DNA of 51,834 bases from Bacteroidales bacterium. Lineage in GTDB: Bacteria; Bacteroidota; Bacteroidia; Bacteroidales; JAIPAH01. The stretch is taken from NCBI GenBank assembly GCA_021738485.1, contig JAIPBX010000010.1, positions 1 through 51,834 on the forward strand, given 5' to 3'. Below the pieces are notes generated by a model. The model was not told where the DNA came from and ran no database searches. It was given only the letters and a program-made list of their open reading frames with translations. Shown here one piece after another: positions 9,499 to 19,404 of this stretch (position 1 is its first letter; each line of letters opens with the position of its first letter). The position numbers were made by a program, and so were the translations under genes.

Positions 9499-11904
9499 AT
9501 GCGCAGATTTAAAAGAATACTTTTCATCATCGGAATCATTTTAATCGTCCTTTTACTAGGTGGAATTTATTATTTCAATAAAATCAGCCACCAGGCTCTA
9601 CCTGATTATGATAAAAATATAAGCCTGAACCAGGTAGCGCATCCTGTAAAAGTTAAAAGAGACTCTTTGGCTGTACCTCATGTTTATGCGCAAAACGAAA
9701 AAGACTTGTATACGGCGGTAGGTTATCTCATGGCGCAGGACCGGCTGTGGCAGATGGATTTTTTCCGGAGGGTAACCCAGGGCAGGTTATCGCAAATTTT
9801 CGGGGAAAGAGTGCTTGATATCGATATACTGATGCGTTCGTTGCGCATTCCCGAAAAATCGGAATTAGTTAAAGAGACCTCCACCGAAAAAGTGATTAAC
9901 GCGCTAAAGGCTTTTTCAAGCGGCGTAAACCAATATATTGAATCTCATCGCAGTGAGCTGCCCCCGGAATTCGAACTGTTAGGTTACCAACCCGAGAGGT
10001 GGAAGCCGGTTCATTCCATCAATCTCCTGGGATTTATGGCCTGGGATTTAAGTCCGGGATGGGATATCGAGATAGCGTTATACAAGATATCGAAGGCCGT
10101 ATCAAAAGAAAAATACAAACTGTTAATCCCTGTTCTGGAAGACCAGGAATCCATTATTTACCCCGCTTACGAGCATCCCGGAAAGGGAAAAGAAAGCCTG
10201 AGTCATCTTAAAGAAGTCATGGACTCAATGGAGAAAATGGGGCTGACCATTTTTACAGGCAGTAACAACTGGGCGGTTTCAGGGAGCAAGAGTGAAACCG
10301 GGAAGCCCCTTCTGGCCAATGACATGCACTTAGGCCTGACGGCTCCGGGACTATGGTATCAGATGCATCAAGTGGTTGCAGGAAAAATGAATGTGACCGG
10401 CGTGGTGCTTCCCGGCGCTCCTTTTGTCATTTCCGGTCATAATGATACCATATCATGGGGGATGACCAATATGATGGTGGATGACATGGATTTTTACCTG
10501 GAAACCATCAATCCAAAGGATTCCACAGAATACCTTGTGAACAGTGAATGGAAAAGCATGGATGTGATAAAAGAACAAATCCCCGTCAAAGGAGGCGATA
10601 CGATTGAAAAACATATCCGCTACACGCACCGCGGCCCTATTGTGAGTTCCATGAAGGATGTGGGGGAACCCATCTCTATGCGATGGGGCGGCAACGAATA
10701 CAGCAATGAACTGCGTTCGGTTTACCTGCTTAACCACGCCTCAGATTGGAAAGGGTTTAAAAATGCAGTCCGTTCCTTTAAGTCGGTTAGTCAAAACATA
10801 GCTTATGCTGATATTCACGGCAATATCGGTATGTATTGCTGCGGTGGCGTTCCCATAGTGGAAGGAAAAGGAGTGGGTATTTATCCCGGAGATACCACCC
10901 AATATGACTGGAAAGGGATGGTCCCGTTTGAGGAACTGCCTAATGTCTACAACCCGGAAAAAGGGTATGTGTCATCGGCCAACAACAAAACCGTTACGGC
11001 AGAATATCCTTACCATATAAGTCATTGGTTTGACCTGGCTCCGAGAATCAGCCGGATAAATAATGTCCTGGAGCAGGATAAAAAATTCTCTGTTGAAGAT
11101 CTTACGGCGCTTCAGACCGATTTTAAATCGGAGTTGGTATCCGGGTTGAAGCCGGAAATACTCAAATACACAAAAGAAATGAAAAATCTGTCTTCGCGGG
11201 AAGAAACAGCACGGGAGATACTGGAAAACTGGGAAAATGAGTATAAGGCAGCCAACGTGGGGGCGGCCATTTTCGAGCAATTTTATTTAACTTTCGTAAA
11301 AAACCTTGTCAGGGATGAGCTTGGCCAGGGTATATATCGAGAGTATATCAGCAGTAAAATTTTGGTTAGAAACCTCATGAAAAATATATGGGAAAATCCC
11401 GAATCTGCCTGGTGCGATAACGTGAATACTCCGGGAGTGAAAGAGCAGTTTCCCGGAATAATCAGGGAAAGTTTCAGGGAATCCATCGCCCTGCTCACCG
11501 AGAAAATGGGTGAAACCCCGGCAGTTTGGCAGTGGGGAAAAATTCATAACTTAATCCTCAAGCATCCCTTAGCCCGCGACAATGACATGGTAGAAAAGAT
11601 ATTTGATATGAACCAGGGACCCTTTGAAGTGGGCGGCAGCTTCCACACGGTGGGCTGCTACGGGTACTCGAATACCCATCCTTTTGAGGTGAACTTCGGG
11701 GCTTCCCAGCGCCACGTTTATTCCACCGCTGATTGGGATAGTTCAAGGTCGGTTATTCCAACAGGCATATCAGGCATTCCGGCCAGTGAGCATTATCGCG
11801 ATCAAACCCGGCTTTATGTAAATAGCCGCTATCATGGCGACTTTTTCTCCCAAAAGGAAGTAGATAAAAACATACGTTATGAAATGATCATTGAGGCAAA
11901 ATAA
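9499..11904 (+). CDS. Penicillin acylase family protein (Ntn-hydrolase amidase)
   Basis: This 801-residue protein has an N-terminal membrane anchor or signal segment (about residues 5-28). An A-chain region carries the family sequence AQDRLWQMDFFRR. The processing site is at GSNNWAV: Ser255 would become the N-terminal nucleophile of the B chain after autocleavage, as in penicillin G acylase, cephalosporin acylase and PvdQ-type N-acyl-homoserine-lactone acylases. Conserved downstream sequences are LLANDMHL and PGAPFVISGHNDTISWG. The length fits the family. The substrate (beta-lactam, N-acyl lactone, lipopeptide or other amide) cannot be inferred. The ATG is preceded by GGGGA at 9486-9490. A 13-codon frame starting at 9471, itself behind an AAAGGAG, overlaps this start in another frame. 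Confidence 0.93.
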   Translation: MRRFKRILFIIGIILIVLLLGGIYYFNKISHQALPDYDKNISLNQVAHPVKVKRDSLAVPHVYAQNEKDLYTAVGYLMAQDRLWQMDFFRRVTQGRLSQIFGERVLDIDILMRSLRIPEKSELVKETSTEKVINALKAFSSGVNQYIESHRSELPPEFELLGYQPERWKPVHSINLLGFMAWDLSPGWDIEIALYKISKAVSKEKYKLLIPVLEDQESIIYPAYEHPGKGKESLSHLKEVMDSMEKMGLTIFTGSNNWAVSGSKSETGKPLLANDMHLGLTAPGLWYQMHQVVAGKMNVTGVVLPGAPFVISGHNDTISWGMTNMMVDDMDFYLETINPKDSTEYLVNSEWKSMDVIKEQIPVKGGDTIEKHIRYTHRGPIVSSMKDVGEPISMRWGGNEYSNELRSVYLLNHASDWKGFKNAVRSFKSVSQNIAYADIHGNIGMYCCGGVPIVEGKGVGIYPGDTTQYDWKGMVPFEELPNVYNPEKGYVSSANNKTVTAEYPYHISHWFDLAPRISRINNVLEQDKKFSVEDLTALQTDFKSELVSGLKPEILKYTKEMKNLSSREETAREILENWENEYKAANVGAAIFEQFYLTFVKNLVRDELGQGIYREYISSKILVRNLMKNIWENPESAWCDNVNTPGVKEQFPGIIRESFRESIALLTEKMGETPAVWQWGKIHNLILKHPLARDNDMVEKIFDMNQGPFEVGGSFHTVGCYGYSNTHPFEVNFGASQRHVYSTADWDSSRSVIPTGISGIPASEHYRDQTRLYVNSRYHGDFFSQKEVDKNIRYEMIIEAK

Positions 11905-11952
11905 TGGATGGAGGTGTTCATTATTTACAAAAAATCCTGATAATCAAGGCGC

Positions 11953-13134
11953 CTAATTTATTTCTCCCGGCTCAACCTCAATGGACATCATATCCCCGTC
12001 TTCCGAGAAGGGTTGTCCTCCAACCACCCTCACGGTTTGCCCGGAGGTTTCAATCAAATCATATCCTATCGCCGTATAGCTCATAAAATTCTCATTGTAC
12101 GTAGCGGACCGTGTGATGTTCAGATTTTCATCGGCTATGGCAATAAGAACAGCCTCTTTACTGCGCCCGGAAATATAATATCCGCCCCCGGAAGATTTTA
12201 TGATGGAATAGCCTTCTTCGTAATCCGACTGACCACTTTGCCCGAAATGATTGGAGGTAAGAGAATCCCCATTACTATTTACTTCCAGGAGGTAGAGATC
12301 ATTGTTCCTGTTTTCATAAAAAGATCCCGAATACCCACAAATCAGGTAATTGCCCATATCCGTTTCTATAAAATCGGTTATTTCATCCACTCCCGATCTG
12401 CCATACTGCTTTTCCCAGAGCATATTACCGTCATAATCCAGTTTTTGGAGAATAATATCATGATTGTTCTTCGTTAAAAACCTATTACCGGTAACCAACC
12501 ATCCATCCCCGGCATCTATCGCTCCCTGGGCCCTATCAACGATATCATTTTCCAGGACGTGAGACCATACCTCCTGTCCGGAAGTATTGATTTTTCGTAC
12601 ATTAAAATTCTTTACCTGGGCGTCTTCATCGGTTTCATAGCCTCCTACCAAAAGGTTCTGATCCTGGGTGAGTGTCCCAAAAAAAGACTTATCATAGAAG
12701 GCTTTGCCAAAAGTCTTCATAAAAACCTCCTGACCTGAGGCCGTAATCTTCAGGAGCATGATGTCAAACCCTCCGGCTCCTTTGCTTTGGGTGGACCCAC
12801 AGATATAATAATTTCCATCGGGATGCGCGATAATGTCTACAGTCTCTTCGGCCTCCGCTCCACCATAGGCACGTTCCCATATTATCTCGCCCTCTTTAGT
12901 GGTTTTCACAAGATATACATCGGTCTGTCCGTTTCCAAAGCTTCTTGTTTGCCCAAGAATCAAATAATTATTATCCGCTGTTTCAATAATGTTTGTAGCG
13001 TAATCGAGGCTATCTCCGCCATATTTTTGCACGCCCATCAGGTAGTCCGGCTGAACCTGCTCATTCTCTTCCTTATAACAGGAAGTCAAAGTAATAACGG
13101 GAATAAACAAAAAGAGCAAATGATAAAACTTCAT
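11953..13134 (-). CDS. Beta-propeller lipoprotein, function unknown
   Basis: This 393-residue lipoprotein has a lipobox ending TSC (Cys19) after a short hydrophobic leader. The rest is six or so imperfect repeats of about 50 residues, each with a D.NYLI.G core and a following DVYLVK...G...W.R.YGG stretch. This is the pattern of a beta-propeller built of delta-60-like blades. Such proteins are usually surface or periplasmic scaffolds, and no catalytic motif is visible. It converges with the acylase gene (48 bp between the stops) and lies 27 bp after the Dabb gene on the same strand, so those two may share a transcript. Confidence 0.75.
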   Translation of the reverse strand: MKFYHLLFLFIPVITLTSCYKEENEQVQPDYLMGVQKYGGDSLDYATNIIETADNNYLILGQTRSFGNGQTDVYLVKTTKEGEIIWERAYGGAEAEETVDIIAHPDGNYYICGSTQSKGAGGFDIMLLKITASGQEVFMKTFGKAFYDKSFFGTLTQDQNLLVGGYETDEDAQVKNFNVRKINTSGQEVWSHVLENDIVDRAQGAIDAGDGWLVTGNRFLTKNNHDIILQKLDYDGNMLWEKQYGRSGVDEITDFIETDMGNYLICGYSGSFYENRNNDLYLLEVNSNGDSLTSNHFGQSGQSDYEEGYSIIKSSGGGYYISGRSKEAVLIAIADENLNITRSATYNENFMSYTAIGYDLIETSGQTVRVVGGQPFSEDGDMMSIEVEPGEIN

Positions 13135-13161
13135 TGGATTGTTGTTTGGGTATAGAACTTT

Positions 13162-13449
13162 TTACTTCTGATAATCTACCAGAGCTGTTTCACTCACCAC
13201 AGATTTTACATATTGTACCACCTCCTGATGCACGGGATGATCCTGATATTTCTGAAGGTCATTTTTATCCCTGACACCAATTCGCAGGAACACATCAAAA
13301 GCATCATGTCTTTCAGTAATATTGACTCCTGTTTCCAGTTCCCGTATCACGTCAATTTTTGACTTCATTTGATCGAGCTTAGCTTTAAGCTCCCCGGCTT
13401 TGTATTTATGCGCTTCCTGCAGTTTAAAAAGTATAATGTGTTCTATCAT
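13162..13449 (-). CDS. Dabb (stress-responsive alpha/beta barrel) family protein
   Basis: This is a small cytoplasmic protein. I take the ATG at 13447-13449, giving 95 residues that begin MIEHIILFKL, the typical first strand of the Dabb fold. An upstream in-frame ATG would add eight residues that do not fit the family. The later strand VFLRIGVRDKNDLQKYQDHPVHQEV, with its HP.H sequence, is also typical. Dabb proteins form dimeric ferredoxin-like barrels, and their function in most bacteria is unknown. Confidence 0.85.
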   Translation of the reverse strand: MIEHIILFKLQEAHKYKAGELKAKLDQMKSKIDVIRELETGVNITERHDAFDVFLRIGVRDKNDLQKYQDHPVHQEVVQYVKSVVSETALVDYQK

Positions 13450-13635
13450 AACGTAACAGTACTGAATTTTCATTCCTAATTCAAATCTATGGCAAAGATA
13501 ATGAGATTCGGGGTATTTTTACAGAGAGGTCTTTAAAAGCCACATGGCAGGACAAGAAGCAACTTCTACCCTTAAAAGTTTCCCGAAGGAAAACAGCTCA
13601 ATATCAGTATTTAATATTTTCCAATTATACCATAC

Positions 13636-13735
13636 GTCCTTCGTGAATCTTAGTGTCTTCGTGTCTTCGTGCCTTCGTGGCCTTCCTGAAGTACTGCCAC
13701 AAGACAGTAAGACTCAAAGAAACACATCGATATAA
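13636..13735. repeat. Dispersed CTTCGTG-type imperfect palindrome, copy 2
   Basis: Contains TTAGTGTCTTCGTGTCTTCG and GTGCCTTCGTGGCC, then TGCCACAAGACAGTAAGACT. It is related to copies at about 463, 30048 and 50376. Confidence 0.65.
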
Positions 13736-13808
13736 ATTACTTGGTGATATGTCATTGAAAAACAAAGCCTCACACTCCTAACTTTTAAGTACGAAACTTT
13801 AAGTCAAT

Positions 13809-13886
13809 GATATTCAGCAACCTCCCTTTAGAGTCTGCACCGGTAACTCTACCGGGAGAATTTAAGGGTAAAAGTTGCTGAATATC
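13809..13886. repeat. TATTCAGCAAC palindrome, copy C (enlarged loop)
   Basis: The arms begin GATATTCAGCAAC (13809) and end GTTGCTGAATATC (13886). It lies in the opposite orientation to copies at 24924 and 31783. About 25 bp of extra sequence, itself containing ACCGGTAACTCTACCGGG, sits in the loop. The outer flank CCTTCCGAACGGTTT matches the flank of the other two copies. Confidence 0.85.
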
Positions 13887-13945
13887 CTTCCGAACGGTTT
13901 ACGGATAGACTCGTTAAAACTATTTTTATCTGATACTCCAAATTA

Positions 13946-15637
13946 TCACATCTTTTCCTCAACGATTTCAAGGATTTCTTTTTCCAGTTGCATAGCTTCC
14001 TTAATCATTTCATTGCCTTCATTAATCACTTTATCGACATACTCTTTATCATTCAAACCGCCGGCATTGATCTTCACATTAAGGAAGGCCCCTCTTATTC
14101 CGGCCACGGCAGCTAATGCTCCAACGCCTGCATCCGATACCGAGTTAGGATTGCCAATTTCAGCCATACCTTTCATCACTTCCATAGATTCGTAACACAA
14201 CTTCATAACATTGAAAGGCACCTCTATGGCGTTACGGGTAGCTTCCTGGATAGCCTCCTTACGCTTTTGCTTCTCTTCATCGGTGTTTTTCGGTAATTTA
14301 AAGGCTTCCATAATTTTATTGAAAGCCCTGGTGTCTTCATCCACCATCGTAAGCAACCGGTCGTGGTAATATTTCCCTTTCTCGGCCCAATCGCTGTATT
14401 TTTCCCAGTAGTCATCCCATCCTCTCTTATGGGAAGACAGGTTGGCGACCATTGTTCCCAGGGCGGCTCCCATGGAACCCATATAGGAAGCTATGGAACC
14501 TCCTCCGGGGGCAGGAGACTCTGAAGCGGTTTCATGTACAAAATCTTCGAGGTTCATATCCGTAAGCTTCTTACCCTCATCTTTGCCTTTCTCCAGGATA
14601 TACTCAATAATTTTCTTATCGGGTTCAAAGGGATACAACTCATCCAGCCCCAGCGATTTTACGGCTATTTTTATCAGCTCCTTATCGGAGACCCCTACTG
14701 AGCGCTTTTGCTTTTTAAGGTAATGCTTCCCCGCATCCACCATAGCTTTCAGAGGCACAACTCCCACCAGCTCCGAACCGGTGACGCGCATACCGCGCGA
14801 ATGGGCACTCTCTTCCACTGCATCAAAAGCCTCATGAATAGACGTCACGGAAATATCCGTAAGATTCATTGAAATCTGGGCTACGCCATACTCCTCGATA
14901 TACCATCCAATAGCCTTGGTCTTTTTGAGCTTGCCGGGGATTCTGACCGGCTCGCCGTTTTCATCTTTAACAATTTTTCCGGTAACCCCGTCCCCTTCAC
15001 GCTTTATCCGGCCTTTCTCCCGCACATCAAAAGCTACTGAATTGGCACGGCGCGTGGAAGTAGTATTCAAATTAAAATTATAAGCTACCAGGAAATTACG
15101 AGCACCAACGGCGGTTGCTCCCGTTTCGGGAACGAATTGGTGAGGACCGAAATCGGGCTTCCATTCCTCTTTCTGCAATTTTTTATTTAAAGCCTCATAT
15201 TCTCCGGAACGCACATAAGCCAAATTCTCATGTTCGGGCTTAGAGGCTGCTCTTTCATATAAATATATGGGATAATTTAACTCCTCGCCCATACGTTTCC
15301 CCAGCTTCCGGGCATACTCAACAGTCTCTTCCATAGTAATATTAGATACCGGGACTAGAGGGCATACGTCGGTGGCCCCAAAACGCGGGTGGGCGCCACT
15401 GTGTTTCCGCATATCAATAAGGGATTTTGCTTTTTGGGCTGCCCGGAATGCGGCGTCGCAGACTTCTTCGGGAGGTCCCACAAATGTAACAACCGTCCGG
15501 TTGGTGGCTTCTCCCGGGTCGACATCGATTAGCTGCACCCCTTCTGTCTTTTTTATTTCATCGGTAATCTGATTGATAATGGACATATCCTTTCCCTCAC
15601 TAAAGTTGGGGACGCATTCAATAAGTTGTTGTTTCAT
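13946..15637 (-). CDS. ftcD: Bifunctional glutamate formimidoyltransferase / formimidoyl-THF cyclodeaminase
   Basis: This 563-residue protein has two domains. Residues 1 to about 340 are the formimidoyltransferase, starting LIECVPNFSEGKD and carrying RKHSGAHPRFGATDVCPLVP, which includes the catalytic histidine region. Residues about 360-560 are the FTCD_C cyclodeaminase, with ESPAPGGGSIASYMGSMGAAL. The enzyme transfers the formimino group of N-formimidoyl-glutamate to tetrahydrofolate and then releases ammonia to give 5,10-methenyl-THF, the last steps of histidine degradation. In many bacteria the two domains are separate genes; here they are fused, as in animals and other Bacteroidota. It lies 13 bp after hutI on the same strand, so the two form an operon. 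Confidence 0.96.
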   Translation of the reverse strand: MKQQLIECVPNFSEGKDMSIINQITDEIKKTEGVQLIDVDPGEATNRTVVTFVGPPEEVCDAAFRAAQKAKSLIDMRKHSGAHPRFGATDVCPLVPVSNITMEETVEYARKLGKRMGEELNYPIYLYERAASKPEHENLAYVRSGEYEALNKKLQKEEWKPDFGPHQFVPETGATAVGARNFLVAYNFNLNTTSTRRANSVAFDVREKGRIKREGDGVTGKIVKDENGEPVRIPGKLKKTKAIGWYIEEYGVAQISMNLTDISVTSIHEAFDAVEESAHSRGMRVTGSELVGVVPLKAMVDAGKHYLKKQKRSVGVSDKELIKIAVKSLGLDELYPFEPDKKIIEYILEKGKDEGKKLTDMNLEDFVHETASESPAPGGGSIASYMGSMGAALGTMVANLSSHKRGWDDYWEKYSDWAEKGKYYHDRLLTMVDEDTRAFNKIMEAFKLPKNTDEEKQKRKEAIQEATRNAIEVPFNVMKLCYESMEVMKGMAEIGNPNSVSDAGVGALAAVAGIRGAFLNVKINAGGLNDKEYVDKVINEGNEMIKEAMQLEKEILEIVEEKM

Positions 15638-15650
15638 GTTTCTTCTGATT

Positions 15651-16895
15651 TTATTTCAATTCACCGTTTAAAATTACTTTATCGACTTTATTACTTCCAT
15701 AATAATAAGGCATAAATTCCATGCTGGGGATTTCCCTGGTTATGAATAAATTCGCTTTTTTACCCTTACTAATGGCCCCCAGGCTTTGGCTAACACCCAT
15801 GGCATAGGCACTGTTGAGTGTTGTGGCATTGACAGCTTCTGCGGGCGTTAATTTATAAAGTATACTGGCCATAGAAAGTATCAATTGCATATTTCCCGAT
15901 GGAGAAGAACCCGGATTAAAATCACTCGCCATAGCCACCGGCAAACCCGCATCTATCATCTTTCGGGCGGGGGCATAGGGCAGGTTCAGGAAAAAGGCCG
16001 CTCCGGGAAGTACTGTAGGCATGGTTTCAGAGGCCTTCAGCGCTTCAATCTCCTCATCTCCCGTATATTCCAGATGATCCACAGATAAAGCATGATGCTT
16101 CACCCCCGTTTGGATACCCCCGGAATAATCCAGCTCGTTGGCATGAATCTTCGGCATCATTCCATATTTGGCTGCTGCCTCCAGAATGCGGTCTGTACTT
16201 TCAACACTGAAAAATCCTTTATCGCAGAAAACATCCACAAAATCCGCAAGGTTTTCTTTCGCAACTGCCGGAAGCATCTCATTCACGACTATATCGACAT
16301 ATTTGCTTTGGTCTTTCTTATACTTTAAAGGGATAGCGTGGGCTCCCAAAAAGGTGGATTTGATAGTCAGCGCAGTCTCTTCTTTCAGGCGCCTGACCAC
16401 CCTGAGGATTTTCATCTCCTGTTCCGTATCCAGACCATATCCACTTTTAATCTCTATCGCACCCGTTCCAAGCGCCATAACCTCATCAGTGCGTTTCACT
16501 GCCTCTTCGAAAAGCTGGTTCTCAGAAATTTCCCTGGTAGATTGAGCGGAGTTGAGGATTCCCCCACCTCTTTTGGCGATTTCTTCGTAAGATAGTCCTT
16601 TGATTTTATCTACATATTCAATTTCGCGGGTTTTGGGAAACACCAGGTGCGTATGTGAGTCACAAAAAGAAGGAAACACAAAACGTCCCGAAGCATCTAT
16701 CTCAACCGTACTTTTATGGTCGATAGGTGGATTATCAGTCATTTTCCCTAATCCGGTAATCAGCCCATCTTCGATTAACACATAAGCATCACTGATTGCG
16801 GGCACTTCAGCCATCTGTTTCCCCGCAGCCTTTATGCGGCTTTTTTGCTGATCTGCTTGCACTAACTGTTTAATATTCGTTATAGCTATTTTCAT
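15651..16895 (-). CDS. hutI: Imidazolonepropionase
   Basis: This 414-residue amidohydrolase hydrolyses 4-imidazolone-5-propanoate to N-formimidoyl-glutamate, the substrate of the following FtcD. The metal-binding HxH is visible at His81/His83 in SFCDSHTHLVF, followed by the family sequence RGGGILNSAQSTRE. AIEIKSGYGLD, FLGAHAIP and MASDFNPGSSPSGNMQ are also typical of HutI. It is the first gene of a two-gene unit with ftcD. The earlier pathway genes (hutH, hutU) are not in this window. Confidence 0.96.
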   Translation of the reverse strand: MKIAITNIKQLVQADQQKSRIKAAGKQMAEVPAISDAYVLIEDGLITGLGKMTDNPPIDHKSTVEIDASGRFVFPSFCDSHTHLVFPKTREIEYVDKIKGLSYEEIAKRGGGILNSAQSTREISENQLFEEAVKRTDEVMALGTGAIEIKSGYGLDTEQEMKILRVVRRLKEETALTIKSTFLGAHAIPLKYKKDQSKYVDIVVNEMLPAVAKENLADFVDVFCDKGFFSVESTDRILEAAAKYGMMPKIHANELDYSGGIQTGVKHHALSVDHLEYTGDEEIEALKASETMPTVLPGAAFFLNLPYAPARKMIDAGLPVAMASDFNPGSSPSGNMQLILSMASILYKLTPAEAVNATTLNSAYAMGVSQSLGAISKGKKANLFITREIPSMEFMPYYYGSNKVDKVILNGELK

Positions 16896-17025
16896 GTATA
16901 CAGGTTTTTATATGATACTGAAAGATTCGGTCAAATTTATAAAGTTTTGGATAGTTTTAAAATTTCCTTGTTCGTCATCATGAAATAAAGACTCCCAGAC
17001 AAGTAACACTTTTTATGTAAACAAA

Positions 17026-17057
17026 TTGTTAATTCTTGAAATTATACATTATTTTTG
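17026..17057 (+). promoter_or_regulatory. Predicted Bacteroidota-type promoter of the C10 protease gene
   Basis: TTG at 17026-17028, a 21-bp spacer, then TATTTTTG at 17050-17057, an exact match to TAnnTTTG. It would give a leader of about 45 nt before the ATG at 17109. Confidence 0.55.
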
Positions 17058-17108
17058 AAAAGTGTACCAAGGAAACCAGAAAAGCCAATAAAATAACCAA
17101 ACAAAATT

Positions 17109-19247
17109 ATGATGCGAAAACACAGTTTACTTTTTACTTTTTTACTTTTCATTGCATTTATTAATGCAGGGAAAGCCGAAGAGGTAAGTATGCAGCAAGC
17201 ACAAACAGTTGCCAAAAACTTTTACTATGAAACGGTTCATACTTATTATTCGCCGTTGCCCTTTGATGAGATTGCCTTTGAAGACACTTTCGTCAAATCT
17301 TTTGAAGGGGAACCCGCTTACTACGTATTCAACATGAAGCCTGAAGGGTTTGTCATTGTCTCAGCAGAAGATGCTTTTAATCCGATTTTAGGGTATTCGA
17401 AGGAAGGTGCTTATTCGAAAAACCGGACCAATGAGGTTTACGAAAGCTGGATGGCTTCCTACACCGAAAAAATCGATTATTTGCGGGACAATGATATTGA
17501 TGCCAGTCAAACTATAGAAAACAAATGGGATCGTTACTTAAACGGTAGTAAAACCACCCTGACTTTTCGGGAAAAGGGAAGAGATATTGAACCTTTGCTG
17601 ACCAGCACATGGGACCAGGATTATCCCTACAATGCCTTTTGTCCCGAGGATGAAGACGGACCCGGAGGCCACGCCCTTGCCGGATGCGTTGCCACGGCTA
17701 TGAGCATGATAATGTATCATTACAAATATCCGGAGCATGGCTACGGACAGAACAGTTATTATTGTTATCCTTACGGAACGCTAAGTGCTGACTTTGGAAG
17801 TACATATTATATGTGGGATGCCATGTCCGATCAAATATCCGCTACCAGTCCCGAGCATTCCATAAGAGGCATTGCCCAATTGCAATACCATTGCGGGGTG
17901 GCCGTCGATATGAACTTCTCGCCCGAAGGGTCGGGATCCCAGAGCTACATGGTGCCCTCAGCTATTCAGGACCATTTTGGCTATTCGGAAGATGCTACCC
18001 ACCTGCAAAAGATAAATTATTCGTTATCGGAATGGCAGGATATGATTATGGAAGATTTAGAAAATAATCATCCTTTGTATTATTCGGGCCACAGCAATGA
18101 AGGCGGGCATGCTTTTGCCCTGGACGGAGCCCAGGGGACCGACATGTTCCACTTTAACTTTGGCTGGAGCGGTTATATGAACGGCTACTACTACCTGGAA
18201 GGTGACGGTGCCGTAGGTGGTTATAACCAGAACCAGGCTATGGTGAAAAATTTCTATCCCGACCAGGAGGAGTATCCTTATTATTGCTCACAGGACACAG
18301 TCCCCTACCTGGGAGGAACAATAGGCGACGGAGGTCTCCCGTATGAAAATTATGGTACCAACGCCGAATGCTCCTGGCTGCTTACACCTCCCACGTCCCA
18401 GGATTCAGTAGAATATTTTGAGGTGGATTTCCTGGATTTTAACCTGGAAGACGGAGCCGATTACCTTAAAGTATACGATGGGGCTACAACCGACGCTGAA
18501 CTTATAGGGGAATATACCGGTTCCGAATTGCCCTCATCTTTTGATTCATCAGGTGATACACTACTGATAGAATTCGTTACCGATGATAATGAGACCATCC
18601 ATGACGGTTTCCGCTTAGAATTTGAAGCAAACCGTCCCACCTACTGCAGCGGGGCTTTTCAATATGATCAGCCTACGGGAAGCTTTGATGACGGGAGTGG
18701 TGACATGAATTACCTCAATAACTCCATTTGCCAGTATTTTATCAGCCCGGAATATGCCAACGAACTTACAATCAATTTCGATAGTTTTGATCTTGCTGAA
18801 GGCGATAAGCTGGAGGTTTATGAAACATCTCCCTCCAGCCTGCTGGTCACATTGACAGGCACTGAATTGCCCGATTCATACACCTCTTCCACCGGCTCAA
18901 TGATGTTAGTCTTGGTTACTAATAACATGTATGCCGGCCAGGGTTTCTCTCTGACCTATTCCGTAGACAATACCGGAAACGACGAAAAATCTGCTTATAA
19001 GGATTTAACAGTTTACCCCAACCCGGTAAGCCACGAGCTGACTATCCGCATGGATACTCAACAAAGCGGGGATATCAAAGCCACTTTGTCATCTGTTGAC
19101 GGTAAGCTGGTCTATCAGGATTTTATTACCTCCAAAGGCGGATCTGTTAATCAAACTATTGATCTTTCAAACTATGACAAAGGAGTCTATTTATTAACCC
19201 TTGAAACCGATCAAGTAGTGGAAACACGGCGTGTTATTGTGAAATAG
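17109..19247 (+). CDS. C10 family (streptopain-type) cysteine protease with CUB domains and T9SS tail
   Basis: This 712-residue secreted protein is built of several parts. A signal peptide (about residues 1-23) is followed by an inhibitory SpeB-like propeptide (about 24-160) and the C10 catalytic domain (about 165-385). That domain has nucleophile Cys193 in LAGCVATAMSMI and catalytic His334 in NEGGHAFALDG. Two CUB-like domains (about 393-515 and 522-620) begin CSQDTVPYLGG and CSGAFQYDQPTG. The C-terminal domain (about 633-712) starts LTVYPNPVSHELTI and ends RRVIVK, the hallmark of T9SS type A sorting. It should be exported through the outer membrane and either surface-anchored or released. 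Relatives include streptopain and Prevotella interpain. It is a stand-alone gene with its own promoter. Confidence 0.94.
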   Translation: MMRKHSLLFTFLLFIAFINAGKAEEVSMQQAQTVAKNFYYETVHTYYSPLPFDEIAFEDTFVKSFEGEPAYYVFNMKPEGFVIVSAEDAFNPILGYSKEGAYSKNRTNEVYESWMASYTEKIDYLRDNDIDASQTIENKWDRYLNGSKTTLTFREKGRDIEPLLTSTWDQDYPYNAFCPEDEDGPGGHALAGCVATAMSMIMYHYKYPEHGYGQNSYYCYPYGTLSADFGSTYYMWDAMSDQISATSPEHSIRGIAQLQYHCGVAVDMNFSPEGSGSQSYMVPSAIQDHFGYSEDATHLQKINYSLSEWQDMIMEDLENNHPLYYSGHSNEGGHAFALDGAQGTDMFHFNFGWSGYMNGYYYLEGDGAVGGYNQNQAMVKNFYPDQEEYPYYCSQDTVPYLGGTIGDGGLPYENYGTNAECSWLLTPPTSQDSVEYFEVDFLDFNLEDGADYLKVYDGATTDAELIGEYTGSELPSSFDSSGDTLLIEFVTDDNETIHDGFRLEFEANRPTYCSGAFQYDQPTGSFDDGSGDMNYLNNSICQYFISPEYANELTINFDSFDLAEGDKLEVYETSPSSLLVTLTGTELPDSYTSSTGSMMLVLVTNNMYAGQGFSLTYSVDNTGNDEKSAYKDLTVYPNPVSHELTIRMDTQQSGDIKATLSSVDGKLVYQDFITSKGGSVNQTIDLSNYDKGVYLLTLETDQVVETRRVIVK

Positions 19248-19280
19248 CATTTTTGAATCGGCTAGAAAAGGTCGATAATG

Positions 19281-19331
19281 AATATTCAGCAACTTTTGCC
19301 TTAACCATATAAGGAGAAGTTGCTGAATATT
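19281..19331. repeat. TATTCAGCAAC palindrome, copy D
   Basis: The arms AATATTCAGCAACTT (19281-19295) and AAGTTGCTGAATATT (19317-19331) are exact inverted copies, with a 21-nt loop. It lies between the stop of the C10 protease gene and the stop of the zinc-ribbon gene, and could act as a terminator for both. It lacks the CCGTTCGG flank of the other copies. Confidence 0.85.
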
Positions 19332-19404
19332 TTTATACTCCTGTTTATCATTGGTCCTTAATAGAGGATATTTGAAAATGATCCTTCCCCGCGAGCCTTC
19401 CTTT

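Larger units (their letters stand above)
13450..13945. other. Spacer holding one copy of each of two dispersed palindrome families
   Basis: No gene is supported. It contains a CTTCGTG-type element (13636-13735), a TTTTAAGTACGAAACTTTAA motif (about 13784-13805) and a TATTCAGCAAC palindrome with an enlarged loop (13809-13886). All of these are read between the Dabb gene and FtcD. Confidence 0.6.
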
